Shown here: positions 1 to 6,360 of the stretch, one piece after another
How positions within the stretch are numbered: position 1 is the stretch's first letter
Layout of the letters: each line of letters begins with the position of its first letter
Source of the DNA: Pseudomonadota bacterium
GTDB taxonomy: Bacteria; Myxococcota; UBA9042; PHBI01
Assembly: GCA_005772945.1 (NCBI GenBank)
Contig: SXIE01000282.1
Span: 1 to 12,655, forward strand
Direction: 5' to 3'
DNA length: 12,655 nt
Translations under genes and position numbers: made by a program
The notes under the pieces: generated by a model
Told to the model about the DNA's origin: nothing
Databases searched by the model: none
Seen by the model: the letters and a program-made list of their open reading frames with translations, nothing else

Positions 1-36
1 ATTCGGGCTCGGACTCGGATTCGGGCTCGGACTCGA
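1..36 (+). repeat. 18-bp in-frame tandem repeat in the linker
   Basis: Bases 1-18 (ATTCGGGCTCGGACTCGG) are followed at 19-36 by a copy differing only in the last base. The 18-bp unit keeps the reading frame and encodes a Asp-Ser-Gly-Ser-Asp-Ser-like hexapeptide, so the linker of this protein seems to grow or shrink by whole repeat units. More copies may lie to the left of the window. Confidence 0.75.
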
Positions 37-1001
37 CCTCGGACGCGACCCCGACGCCCGTCACGTTCACCGACACGGTCGCGATGTTCCACCTGAACGT
101 CCAGGAATACGGCTACCTCGACGACTCCGCCGCGCTCCTGGCGCGCGTGATGGACCTCTTCGATCGCCTCGACCTCCGGCTCGACATCTCCCTGACGACC
201 TGGATGGTCGACGCGTTCGACGCGCAGCACCACGACCTGCTGACCCGCATCCTCACGACGCCGAACGTCAGCGTCAGCTACCACACGCGCCCGCCGAAAC
301 CGTACCGCGCGAACTTCGTCAACGCCCAGGGCCACGACTGGTATGGGCTCGACACCATGACCGAAGACGAGATGGTCGCCGAGATCAAAGCCTTCGAGTC
401 CTTCGGCGTCGACCTCGTGACCGGCCAGCGCACGACCGTCGAGGGCGGGTTCGTCAAGCTCACGCGCCTCTACGGACGCGCCCCCTACGTCGGCGGCATC
501 GAGGCGAGCGGCCAGACGATGCAGCGCGCCGTCGACCGCGCCTTCAAGGATCTCGGCGTGACCTTTGTCATCCAACACGCCGCGAACGGGACGTTCGAGG
601 GCGACCGACGCAACGGGCTCCCGATCAAGCCCGAGTATATCGACGCCAAGGTCTTCAACTCGGACCCCACCCTCGACGGCGACACGTGCGTCGCGATGGC
701 CGACGGCAAGGAGATCTACGACTGCGAGATGGCGCGCTGCGCGGGCTCCGCCAAGACCCCCTGCACGGTCGCCTTCAAGATGCACGACAACGACTTCCTG
801 GCCGAGGACTCGTGGTGGCTCACGGTCTACGCCAAGAAGGTCCCGGACTGGAATCCGACCTTGCTCGCAACGCCGCTCGGCGACACCGCGAAAGCCGCGA
901 TGTGGACGCGCTACGAGCAGATCGTCGAGCGCGCCGCCGCTCAACGCGGGACCTATTCGGTCGTCGGCGCCCGCGACTGGGCCGAGCGTCTGGCCCCCTG
1001 A
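1..1001 (+). CDS. Probable lipoprotein, C-terminal part; possible polysaccharide-deacetylase-like barrel
   Basis: The open frame runs in from the left edge: codons from base 3 onward read Ser/Gly/Asp/Thr residues without a stop before the first ATG at 84, so that ATG is probably internal and the true start is outside the window. The visible N-terminus is a low-complexity Ser-Gly-Asp linker, as often seen between the lipidated cysteine and the folded domain of surface lipoproteins. The following 305 or so residues look like an alpha/beta fold: a strand with FHLNVQEY, a long helix, then SLTTWMVDAF and VSYHTRPPKPY. This pattern recalls NodB-type polysaccharide deacetylase barrels, and KMHDNDFLAEDSWW near the end could be a late strand. 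I cannot identify a full set of metal ligands. Four cysteines lie in the segment from DTCVAM to TPCTV. The lipoprotein call is inferred, since the signal peptide is not visible, and the enzymatic function is uncertain. Confidence 0.7.
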   Translation, partial: SGSDSDSGSDSTSDATPTPVTFTDTVAMFHLNVQEYGYLDDSAALLARVMDLFDRLDLRLDISLTTWMVDAFDAQHHDLLTRILTTPNVSVSYHTRPPKPYRANFVNAQGHDWYGLDTMTEDEMVAEIKAFESFGVDLVTGQRTTVEGGFVKLTRLYGRAPYVGGIEASGQTMQRAVDRAFKDLGVTFVIQHAANGTFEGDRRNGLPIKPEYIDAKVFNSDPTLDGDTCVAMADGKEIYDCEMARCAGSAKTPCTVAFKMHDNDFLAEDSWWLTVYAKKVPDWNPTLLATPLGDTAKAAMWTRYEQIVERAAAQRGTYSVVGARDWAERLAP

Positions 1002-1010
1002 AGCAGGAAT

Positions 1011-1026
1011 CGCCCCTTCGGAGGCG
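1011..1026 (+). terminator. Possible hairpin with UUCG tetraloop after the first gene
   Basis: Ten bases after the stop codon, CGCCCCTTCGGAGGCG can fold into a short stem with one C-A mismatch, capped by a C(UUCG)G tetraloop, which is known to be unusually stable in RNA. No T-run follows, so it is not a standard intrinsic terminator. It may serve to end or protect the upstream mRNA. The rest of the 110-base gap (1002-1111) shows no convincing promoter. Confidence 0.25.
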
Positions 1027-1111
1027 CGTGACCTTCCGTGACACGATCGCTGGGATGCGATGACGCCGATCGCGCGTTGCGCGCCGCGCTTTGCTGTCGT
1101 AGGGGAGCATC

Positions 1112-3410
1112 ATGCATCGCTTTTCGTTTCGTCCATGGCTCGGTTCCTTCGTAAGTCTCACGGCTTGCGCAGTTCTCGCGTTCGCCTCCGACGCGGCGCG
1201 CGCCGCCGGACCGGCAAGGCCCGTCAGCGCCGAGGAGGCCACGCTGCCGACCTGCTTCGGCTACGTCGGCAGCGGCGACGCCGTCTACGCCGTGCGACTC
1301 AAGTCGTCGTGTGAGGCCGCGACCGGAAAATGCGAGGTCGCGAGCTACCTCGCGCGCGTGACGCCCGATGGCCTCACCAAGACGGTCGCCTATCTCACCT
1401 ATTGGAAGGGCGACGGGATGCCGAGCCCGAGCCAGGTCGCAGCGACCGCCAAGCCGGCAAACCTCGAGAAGGCGCTCGCCGAGATGGGCGACGCGACGAT
1501 GGCCTGCGATGCGGTCCAGCCGGGCAAGCGCTTCAGCTACGACGAGGGTCGTCGGAGCGGCTCGCTCGAGAAGCTGAGCGACGGCACCTGGGTCGTGCGC
1601 AGCGACAATCTGCGGTCGCAGGTGCTCCCCCCGGGCATCGATGCGCTCTTCGTCGCACCACGCGGAGGCGCCTGGTTTGTGCATCGCACCACGACCGACG
1701 GGGCCGCGGCCGACGCAACGTTCGAGCGCATCTCGGTCGACCTGCTGATGCGGCCGGCACCCCGCGCGGCCGCTCCCAAGGCGGTCGCCGTGGCCTCCCA
1801 CAACGTCGCGACCGAGGCCTGCCTCGGCTGGCAGAGCGGCGACGACACGATGGTGTACCTCTCCCCCGAGGTCGCGTCGGGCCAGGCGTACTCGCGCCTT
1901 TACACCGTACGCGCTGCGAGTGCGACGATGACCGAGGTCGCGAAGCGGCCGCTGCTCCCGGGCCTCAGCAGCCCGCAGGTCGCGCTGGCGACCGTGGTTC
2001 CGAGCGAGCTCGCGCTGGCCAACGATCTCTTGGCCGAGGTCGACACGGGGTGCCTCGCCACGCCGCTCGCGGCGGGCAAGACCGCGACGATTCCCGCGCG
2101 CGGGACGACCGTCGAGGTCACGCGCCAGGGCTCGGAGGTGATGCTGCTGGGGCCCGACGGCGCACGCGTGTCGGTGTCGATCGGAGGCGGAGGCGCGAGC
2201 GAGGTGACGCTGGTGCGCGCCGACGGCAAGGACGCGCGCTGGTACCTCGCGGCCAAGGACGGCGGGCGCCTCCGCTTCGTGCCGATCGCGCTCGATCCGG
2301 TGTTCGTCAAACCGACGCTCTTCGCGCTGCCCGCGACGGTCGGCGCGCCGGTGTGCGTCGAGACCGCTTACGGCGAGATGTACATCCTGATGTACACGCG
2401 AACGCCAGGCGCGGCGGGCGACGAGGCGGTGCTGACGCTCGAGTCGCTCGGGGCGCGCCCGAGCGTAGTCCCGTTGGCCAAGGCGACGCTGGCGGCGACG
2501 GATCCGGACGACGCGATCCTCGCGAAGATCGCGCGCGATCGACGCATCGAGGTGGCCGCCAAGCTCGGTGACACGAAGGCCTGCGCGCTGACGGCGCTCG
2601 GGGCGGACGCGGCATTCACCGCCGACGGCGTGGGCTACACGCTGAAGCAGGACGGTGGGCGCTGGGCGGTCGCGCGGGCGGACCACGCGGCGCTGCTGCC
2701 GCTCGCGTCGGCGCGCGGGACCCCGCGTTGGGCGATGGGGACGACGCTCTTCTTTGCGACCGAGAGCGGCCACGGCTGGACGCGCACGACGTTCGATCCG
2801 CGCGGCTGGGACCGCCTGCCGGATCCGCCCGAGGCGGCGGCCAAGGCGCCCAAGCTCCTCGACGGCAAGGTGCCCGGGCACGTCCCGGCGCAGCGGCGGT
2901 GCCTTGCGTGGAACAGCAAGGATCGCGCGGTGTGGATCGTGCGCATGGCCGGCGACTGCACGACGGCCGACGGCAGCCCGTGCACGCCGAGCACGATCCT
3001 GACCGAGGTCCGCAAGGAGGCCTCGTACAAGCGCGTGACGCTGGCGAAGAACGGCGCGAGCACGCCGGCCGCGCACGCCGGCCGCGCTGGCCCAGGCCGA
3101 CACGCTGGTCGCCAAGGCGGACCTGGGGTGCGTGGACGGCATGGACGCGACGGTCCTCGGGGTGCCGGTCAAGGTGTCGCTCGAGGTCGATCAGGTGATG
3201 GTCGAGGCGAACGGCAAGAAGCAGCGTGTCGACTGGATCATCGATCGGCACGACGACGGCAACGACCTCACCGAGGCGCTCGAGAACGTGTTCTGGCACC
3301 CGGACGTGAACGTGCTCGTGCTGGAGATCCGGCAGGACAGCGCGAACTGGCGCGACCGACGCTATGCGTGGGTCGATCTGGGGCGCTTCGGGATCAAGCC
3401 GACGAAGTGA
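1112..3410 (+). CDS. Secreted four-module cysteine-pair protein, frameshifted by a 13-bp duplication
   Basis: The function is not recognised. ATG at 1112 follows AGGGGAG. The N-terminus is an export signal: either type I cleavage after Ala-Arg-Ala near residue 31, or lipoprotein cleavage at LTAC (Cys19). The body holds four degenerate modules starting at Cys48 (CFGYVGSGD), Cys237 (CLGWQSGDD), Cys415 (CVETAYGE) and Cys597 (CLAWNSKD). Each has a second cysteine 72-84 residues later (132, 314, 491, 669) and ends in a strand-rich stretch with Trp or Phe. Modules 1 and 4 share a further cysteine pair. As read, the frame shifts at 3062-3087, turns into an Arg/Gly-rich tail and runs to 3595, overlapping the next gene by 97 bases. 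Dropping one 13-bp copy gives exactly 762 codons ending at 3410, with a sensible last module (DLGCVDG ... DLGRFGIKPTK). It is either a recent pseudogene, a slippage-switched gene, or a sequencing error. Confidence 0.75.
3062..3087 (+). repeat. Perfect 13-bp tandem duplication causing a frameshift
   Basis: ACGCCGGCCGCGC occurs at 3062-3074 and again, identically, at 3075-3087. Thirteen is not a multiple of three, so the extra copy shifts the reading frame of the surrounding gene by one. With a single copy the frame joins smoothly from KNGASTPA to ALAQADTLVAKADLGC, which matches the equivalent place in the second module (SELALANDLLAEVDTGC). Confidence 0.9.
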
Positions 3411-3415
3411 GGCTC

Positions 3416-3446
3416 GCGGTTTCAGGGCCACCGCCGATGTGTTTTT
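3416..3446 (+). terminator. Weak candidate intrinsic terminator
   Basis: Just after the restored stop codon at 3410, GCGGT (3416-3420) can pair with ACCGC (3430-3434) across a 9-base loop, and a run of five T lies at 3442-3446. The stem is short and the T-run is 7 bases away, so this is only a weak candidate. The remaining part of the 88-base gap shows nothing else I can support apart from the ribosome binding site of the next gene. Confidence 0.2.
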
Positions 3447-3486
3447 CGCTTGGGACGCGCTCGCGTGTCGAAGGCACAGCACAACG

Positions 3487-3491
3487 AGGAG
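3487..3491 (+). promoter_or_regulatory. Ribosome binding site fixing the start at 3499
   Basis: AGGAG lies 7 bases before the ATG at 3499. This decides in favour of this ATG, whose product begins with a lipoprotein signal, over the longer in-frame reading that opens at 3364 inside the preceding gene. Confidence 0.7.
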
Positions 3492-3498
3492 CGTGGTC

Positions 3499-4248
3499 AT
3501 GCGGCGTATCGGAATGTTCGTGGCGTTCGTGGTCGGGGTCGGCGCCTGCAGCGAGGAGGACGGAACGTCTCAACCGACGTCCGATGTGGAGGTGAACGAG
3601 ACGACCGGCGGCGAGACCGCTGGAGCGGTCACCACGGCGTCCGACAGCTCCGCCGCCACCGAGGTCACGGCGGCCACCGAGGTCACGGAAGGGACCGCCG
3701 CGGATGCCGCGACCGCGCCCGACGACACGGCTGGCGCGACGGGACTTCCCGAGACCGCGGAGGACGTCGCGACGGCAGAGGTCGCGCCGGGGGACACGAC
3801 GACGCCCGAGACCGAGGACACCGCCCCCGACACCACCGACCCCTTCGACTACAACATGTTCTCGCAAGAGGTCTCGATCGGCTACGACATGAGCGGCGCC
3901 GAGCCGAATCACTGCGCCATCGCGCTCGCAGGCACCTCGGTCGGCGAGTTTCTGCAGGCGATGACCGGTGCGACCTCGGTCGAGTCCGAGGTCGCCGATT
4001 GCGGTGGCGATGGGATCTCGTGCCCGAACCTCTTCCTCCACGATGTGCTCGGGCGCGACGGGGTGCTGGCGGAGGTGCTCGGCCCGCTCGCCGCGAGGAT
4101 CGGCGACCTGACGAAGACCAGGGTCGAGCACTACGTCGTCCACGCGAAGTCGGTGGACTATTACGCCGTCGTGCTCGCGGGGACCTGGGAGGGGCAGCTC
4201 GTCGGCATCGCGTTCGTGCCAGATCTACCCTATTGCGGCGTCGAGTGA
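3499..4248 (+). CDS. Lipoprotein with acidic Thr/Ala/Glu linker and small cysteine-containing domain
   Basis: The 249-residue product starts with a short lipoprotein signal peptide: MRR, a hydrophobic core (IGMFVAFVVGVGA), then Cys17 in a V-G-A-C lipobox. Residues about 18-115 form a low-complexity linker of Thr, Ala, Glu, Asp and Ser with no basic residues visible, strongly acidic and probably disordered. The folded C-terminal part, about residues 116-249, starts near DPFDYNMFSQEV and contains four cysteines (NHCAIA, DCGGDGISC, YCGVE), which could form two disulfides in the periplasm or on the surface. I do not recognise this domain and assign no function. Residue +2 is Ser, so the classical Asp+2 inner-membrane retention signal is absent. 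It lies 88 bases after the preceding secreted-protein gene and converges with the M20 peptidase gene, leaving only 22 bases between the stops. Confidence 0.85.
   Translation: MRRIGMFVAFVVGVGACSEEDGTSQPTSDVEVNETTGGETAGAVTTASDSSAATEVTAATEVTEGTAADAATAPDDTAGATGLPETAEDVATAEVAPGDTTTPETEDTAPDTTDPFDYNMFSQEVSIGYDMSGAEPNHCAIALAGTSVGEFLQAMTGATSVESEVADCGGDGISCPNLFLHDVLGRDGVLAEVLGPLAARIGDLTKTRVEHYVVHAKSVDYYAVVLAGTWEGQLVGIAFVPDLPYCGVE
3655..3690 (+). repeat. 18-bp in-frame tandem repeat in the lipoprotein linker
   Basis: GCCACCGAGGTCACGG occurs at 3655-3670 and again at 3673-3688, giving an 18-bp unit that encodes ATEVTA then ATEVTE. The unit length keeps the frame, like the one in the linker of the first gene in this window. 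Confidence 0.75.
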
Positions 4249-4270
4249 CTCCCCGAAAGGAAGCCGGCGC

Positions 4271-5635
4271 TCAGTGCGCGGCCGAGAAGTCGCGCACCAG
4301 CTCGTAGAGGACGCGTTGGCCCCAGAGGTAGCCGGCGCGCGGGATCCGCTCGTTGTGGCCGTGGTACATCTTCGTGAACGACATCCCGGGCTCGAGGCGC
4401 ACCGGCGAAAAGCCGTAGCAGGTCGCGCCGAGACGCCCGTAGGCGAACGAATCGGTGAAGCCCGGGATCATATACGGGACCGGCACGCCCTCGGGGTCGT
4501 GACGCCCGAGGGCCGCTGTAATGGCGGTGTAGAGCGGTGTTTCGCGGTTGAAGGTGGTCCCGTCGTGGTGGTCGATGACGCGGATCCCGAGGCCCTCGCC
4601 GATGACCGTGCGCACCTCGGCGAGGAACCCCTCGAGCGTCTGGCCCGGCAGGATCCGACCGTCGATCGTGGCGGTCGCGCGCGACGGGATGACGTTCACC
4701 TTCGAGCCGGCCGCGAGCATCGTCGGCGAGGTCGTGTTGCGCAGCATCGCGTTGATGCCCTTGCGTTGCTCGGGATCGACGCGCTGCATGATCTTCAGGA
4801 TCTGCCCGGCCAGCGTCGGCTGCAGCAGCATCGGGATCATCAGGCTGCGCGGAAACGGCGCGCCCTTGGCGATGGTCTTCAGGAACTCGGCGACGACCGG
4901 CACCGCGTGCTGCGGGAGCGCGACGGTTCCCAAGCGCTCGACGGCGCGCGCGAGGGTCACGACGGCGTTGCCCGGATGCGGCATCGAGCCGTGCCCGGGC
5001 TCGCCCTCGGCGGTCAGCTCGAACCAGCAGATCCCTTTTTCGGCGACCTGCACCGGGTAGTACCTCGTTGTTCGATGTTTTGGGCCGATATGCAGCGTGT
5101 GGCCGCCGACCTCGTTCAAGACGTACTCGGCGCGCACCAGCTCGGGGTGCTTCTCGACCAGATACACGGCGCCGTTGTGCGAGCCGGCCTCTTCGTCGGC
5201 GACGGTCGCGAGGATGACGTCGCGCCCGAGCTGAACGCCCGCGCGCTTGAGTCCGATGAGCGTCATGAGGCTCATCGTGACCATGTTCTTCATGTCGATG
5301 GCGCCGCGTCCCCAGATGCATCCGTCGGCTTCGACGGCCCCGAAGGGGTCGTGGGTCCAGTGCTCGGGGTCGACCGGCACCACGTCGAGGTGCCCATTCA
5401 AAAGGAGCGGCCCGCGCCCGTCGGGACGGTCGGCGACGAGGCGCGCGACGAGGCTCGTGCGGCCGGGCGCGGCCTCGACCAGCGTGAAGGGGATCCCTTC
5501 GGCGCTGAGCACCTGCGCGATGTACTCGGCCGCTGGCTTCTCGTTGCCGGGCGGGTTGATGGTCGGGATCCGGAGCAGCGCCTTGAAGTGCGCGATCGAT
5601 TCCTCGCCGAATGTGTCCCACGCGAGCTCGGCCAT
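4271..5635 (-). CDS. M20 family metallopeptidase (ArgE/DapE/carboxypeptidase type)
   Basis: Predicted di-zinc amidohydrolase/carboxypeptidase of 454 residues. The motifs fit the M20 family: GHLDVVP with ligand His82 and Asp84, WGRGAIDMKN with bridging Asp114, ADEEAGS with general base Glu148 and ligand Glu149, LNEVGG with Glu175, and HGHNERI near the C-terminus with ligand His425. The GHGSMPHPGN segment begins the lid/dimerisation domain. DPFGAVEADGCIWGRGA resembles the long carboxypeptidase/N-acyl-amino-acid hydrolase branch, but the substrate cannot be told. I saw no signal peptide, so it is probably cytoplasmic. An ATG at 5641 overlaps the upstream stop as ATGA, but the AAGAAGGG at 5642-5649 abuts that ATG and is properly spaced for the ATG at 5635, which I prefer. 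The gene is coupled to the O-methyltransferase gene upstream. Confidence 0.92.
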   Translation of the reverse strand: MAELAWDTFGEESIAHFKALLRIPTINPPGNEKPAAEYIAQVLSAEGIPFTLVEAAPGRTSLVARLVADRPDGRGPLLLNGHLDVVPVDPEHWTHDPFGAVEADGCIWGRGAIDMKNMVTMSLMTLIGLKRAGVQLGRDVILATVADEEAGSHNGAVYLVEKHPELVRAEYVLNEVGGHTLHIGPKHRTTRYYPVQVAEKGICWFELTAEGEPGHGSMPHPGNAVVTLARAVERLGTVALPQHAVPVVAEFLKTIAKGAPFPRSLMIPMLLQPTLAGQILKIMQRVDPEQRKGINAMLRNTTSPTMLAAGSKVNVIPSRATATIDGRILPGQTLEGFLAEVRTVIGEGLGIRVIDHHDGTTFNRETPLYTAITAALGRHDPEGVPVPYMIPGFTDSFAYGRLGATCYGFSPVRLEPGMSFTKMYHGHNERIPRAGYLWGQRVLYELVRDFSAAH

Positions 5636-5637
5636 GG

Positions 5638-6306
5638 TCATCCCTTCTTGCGCGCGAGAAGGAGCCCGTCGCGCACGGTGAGCAGCATCGTCTCGACGCG
5701 CGCGTCCGCGGCGGCGTGGCGGTTGAACGCGACGATCGCGTCGGCGTCCTCGGTGGCCGGCGCGAGCACGGAGCCGCTCCAGAGGACATTATCGACCGCG
5801 ACGAGCCCGCCGGGGCGGAGGCGCGCGACGATGAGATCCCAATACGTCTGATAGCCGGTCTTGTCGGCGTCGATGAACGCGAAGTCGATCGGATAGGGCA
5901 CAGCCGGCTGCGCGAGCGCATCGATGACGCTCGGCAGGAGCGTGCGTGCGTCGCCGAGATGCAGCTGGATCTTGCCCGCGGCCCACGGGGCCTCGTCCCA
6001 ATAGCGGCGGGCGATGGCCGTCGCGACCGGATCGATGTCGAAGGTATGGAGCACGCCGCCCTGCCCCAATCCCTCGGCGATACACAGACCCGAGTAACCG
6101 GTGAAGGTCCCGACCTCGACCGCGCAGCGGGCCCCGGTCAGCTGTGTGAGCATCTTCAGCAGCCGGCCTTCGAGGTGCCCGACCTGCATCTGCGGCAGCG
6201 CCGTCGCCCGGAACGTCTCTTCGCGGAGCCGCTCATAGAGCGGCGCAGGCGCGCTCGTGTGGGCACGGGCATAGTCTTCGAGGCCATCCAAAACGAGTGA
6301 CTTCAC
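5638..6306 (-). CDS. Class I SAM-dependent O-methyltransferase (caffeoyl-CoA/catechol type)
   Basis: Predicted cytoplasmic cation-dependent O-methyltransferase of 222 residues, the usual length for this family. Visible motifs are the SAM-binding glycine loop VEVGTFTGYSG (residues 63-73), the acidic residue at the end of strand 2 (FDID, Asp90), the metal-binding FIDADK (Asp146) and DNVLWSG (Asp172, Asn173). The N-terminal region (YARAHT, LREETFRA, QMQVGHLEGRLL) is also typical. I chose the GTG at 6306 because AAGGAA lies 8 bases upstream and the resulting length fits. The longer frame would begin at a TTG at 6357 with no binding site, almost touching the lnt stop. It is followed directly by the M20 peptidase gene. 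The methyl acceptor is unknown. Confidence 0.92.
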   Translation of the reverse strand: MKSLVLDGLEDYARAHTSAPAPLYERLREETFRATALPQMQVGHLEGRLLKMLTQLTGARCAVEVGTFTGYSGLCIAEGLGQGGVLHTFDIDPVATAIARRYWDEAPWAAGKIQLHLGDARTLLPSVIDALAQPAVPYPIDFAFIDADKTGYQTYWDLIVARLRPGGLVAVDNVLWSGSVLAPATEDADAIVAFNRHAAADARVETMLLTVRDGLLLARKKG

Positions 6307-6314
6307 CGTTCGCG

Positions 6315-6320
6315 TTCCTT
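6315..6320 (-). promoter_or_regulatory. Ribosome binding site for the O-methyltransferase GTG start
   Basis: On the minus strand AAGGAA sits 8 bases before the GTG at 6306. It is the main reason for preferring that start over the upstream TTG. Confidence 0.6.
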
Positions 6321-6337
6321 GCTTGGGGAGACAATGG

Positions 6338-6353
6338 TTGCAGACGTCTGCAA
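6338..6353. promoter_or_regulatory. Perfect 16-bp palindrome in the lnt/O-methyltransferase gap
   Basis: TTGCAGACGTCTGCAA is identical to its reverse complement. It lies in the 54-base gap between the lnt stop and the methyltransferase start. A second inverted pair, CTTGCTTG at 6318-6325 and CAAGCAAG at 6351-6358, overlaps it. No T-run follows on the minus strand, so an operator for a dimeric regulator, or an RNA hairpin that sets the expression of the last two genes, is more likely than a terminator. No clear promoter boxes were recognised. Confidence 0.45.
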
Positions 6354-6360
6354 GCAAGCG

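Noticed and set aside
1027..1111. Short inverted repeats such as ATCGC...GCGAT before the module protein gene
   Set aside because: Five-base stems are expected by chance in GC-rich DNA, and no matching promoter boxes were found.
953..3172. Minus-strand open frame of 739 codons opposite the module protein gene
   Set aside because: Its product is Arg/Ala/His-rich with no domain or membrane pattern, as is typical of antisense frames in high-GC genes. The plus-strand reading has an export signal, a ribosome binding site and repeated modules.
3075..3595. As-read C-terminal tail of the module protein, running into the next gene
   Set aside because: The composition turns Arg/Gly-rich immediately after the 13-bp duplication and the tail overlaps the next gene by 97 bases. 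The shifted frame ending at 3410 looks like genuine protein.
4249..4270. Possible terminator between the convergent genes
   Set aside because: There are only 22 bases, with no convincing stem and no T-run on either strand.
4230..5921. Second long minus-strand frame overlapping the M20 peptidase and methyltransferase genes
   Set aside because: It is very Arg/Ala-rich and lacks motifs, whereas the frame in 4271-5635 has the full M20 metal-ligand set.
6307..6357. Upstream TTG start for the O-methyltransferase (MLADVCNHC extension)
   Set aside because: It has a rare start codon with no ribosome binding site, and the added residues include the palindromic DNA. GTG at 6306 has AAGGAA in place and gives the normal family length.
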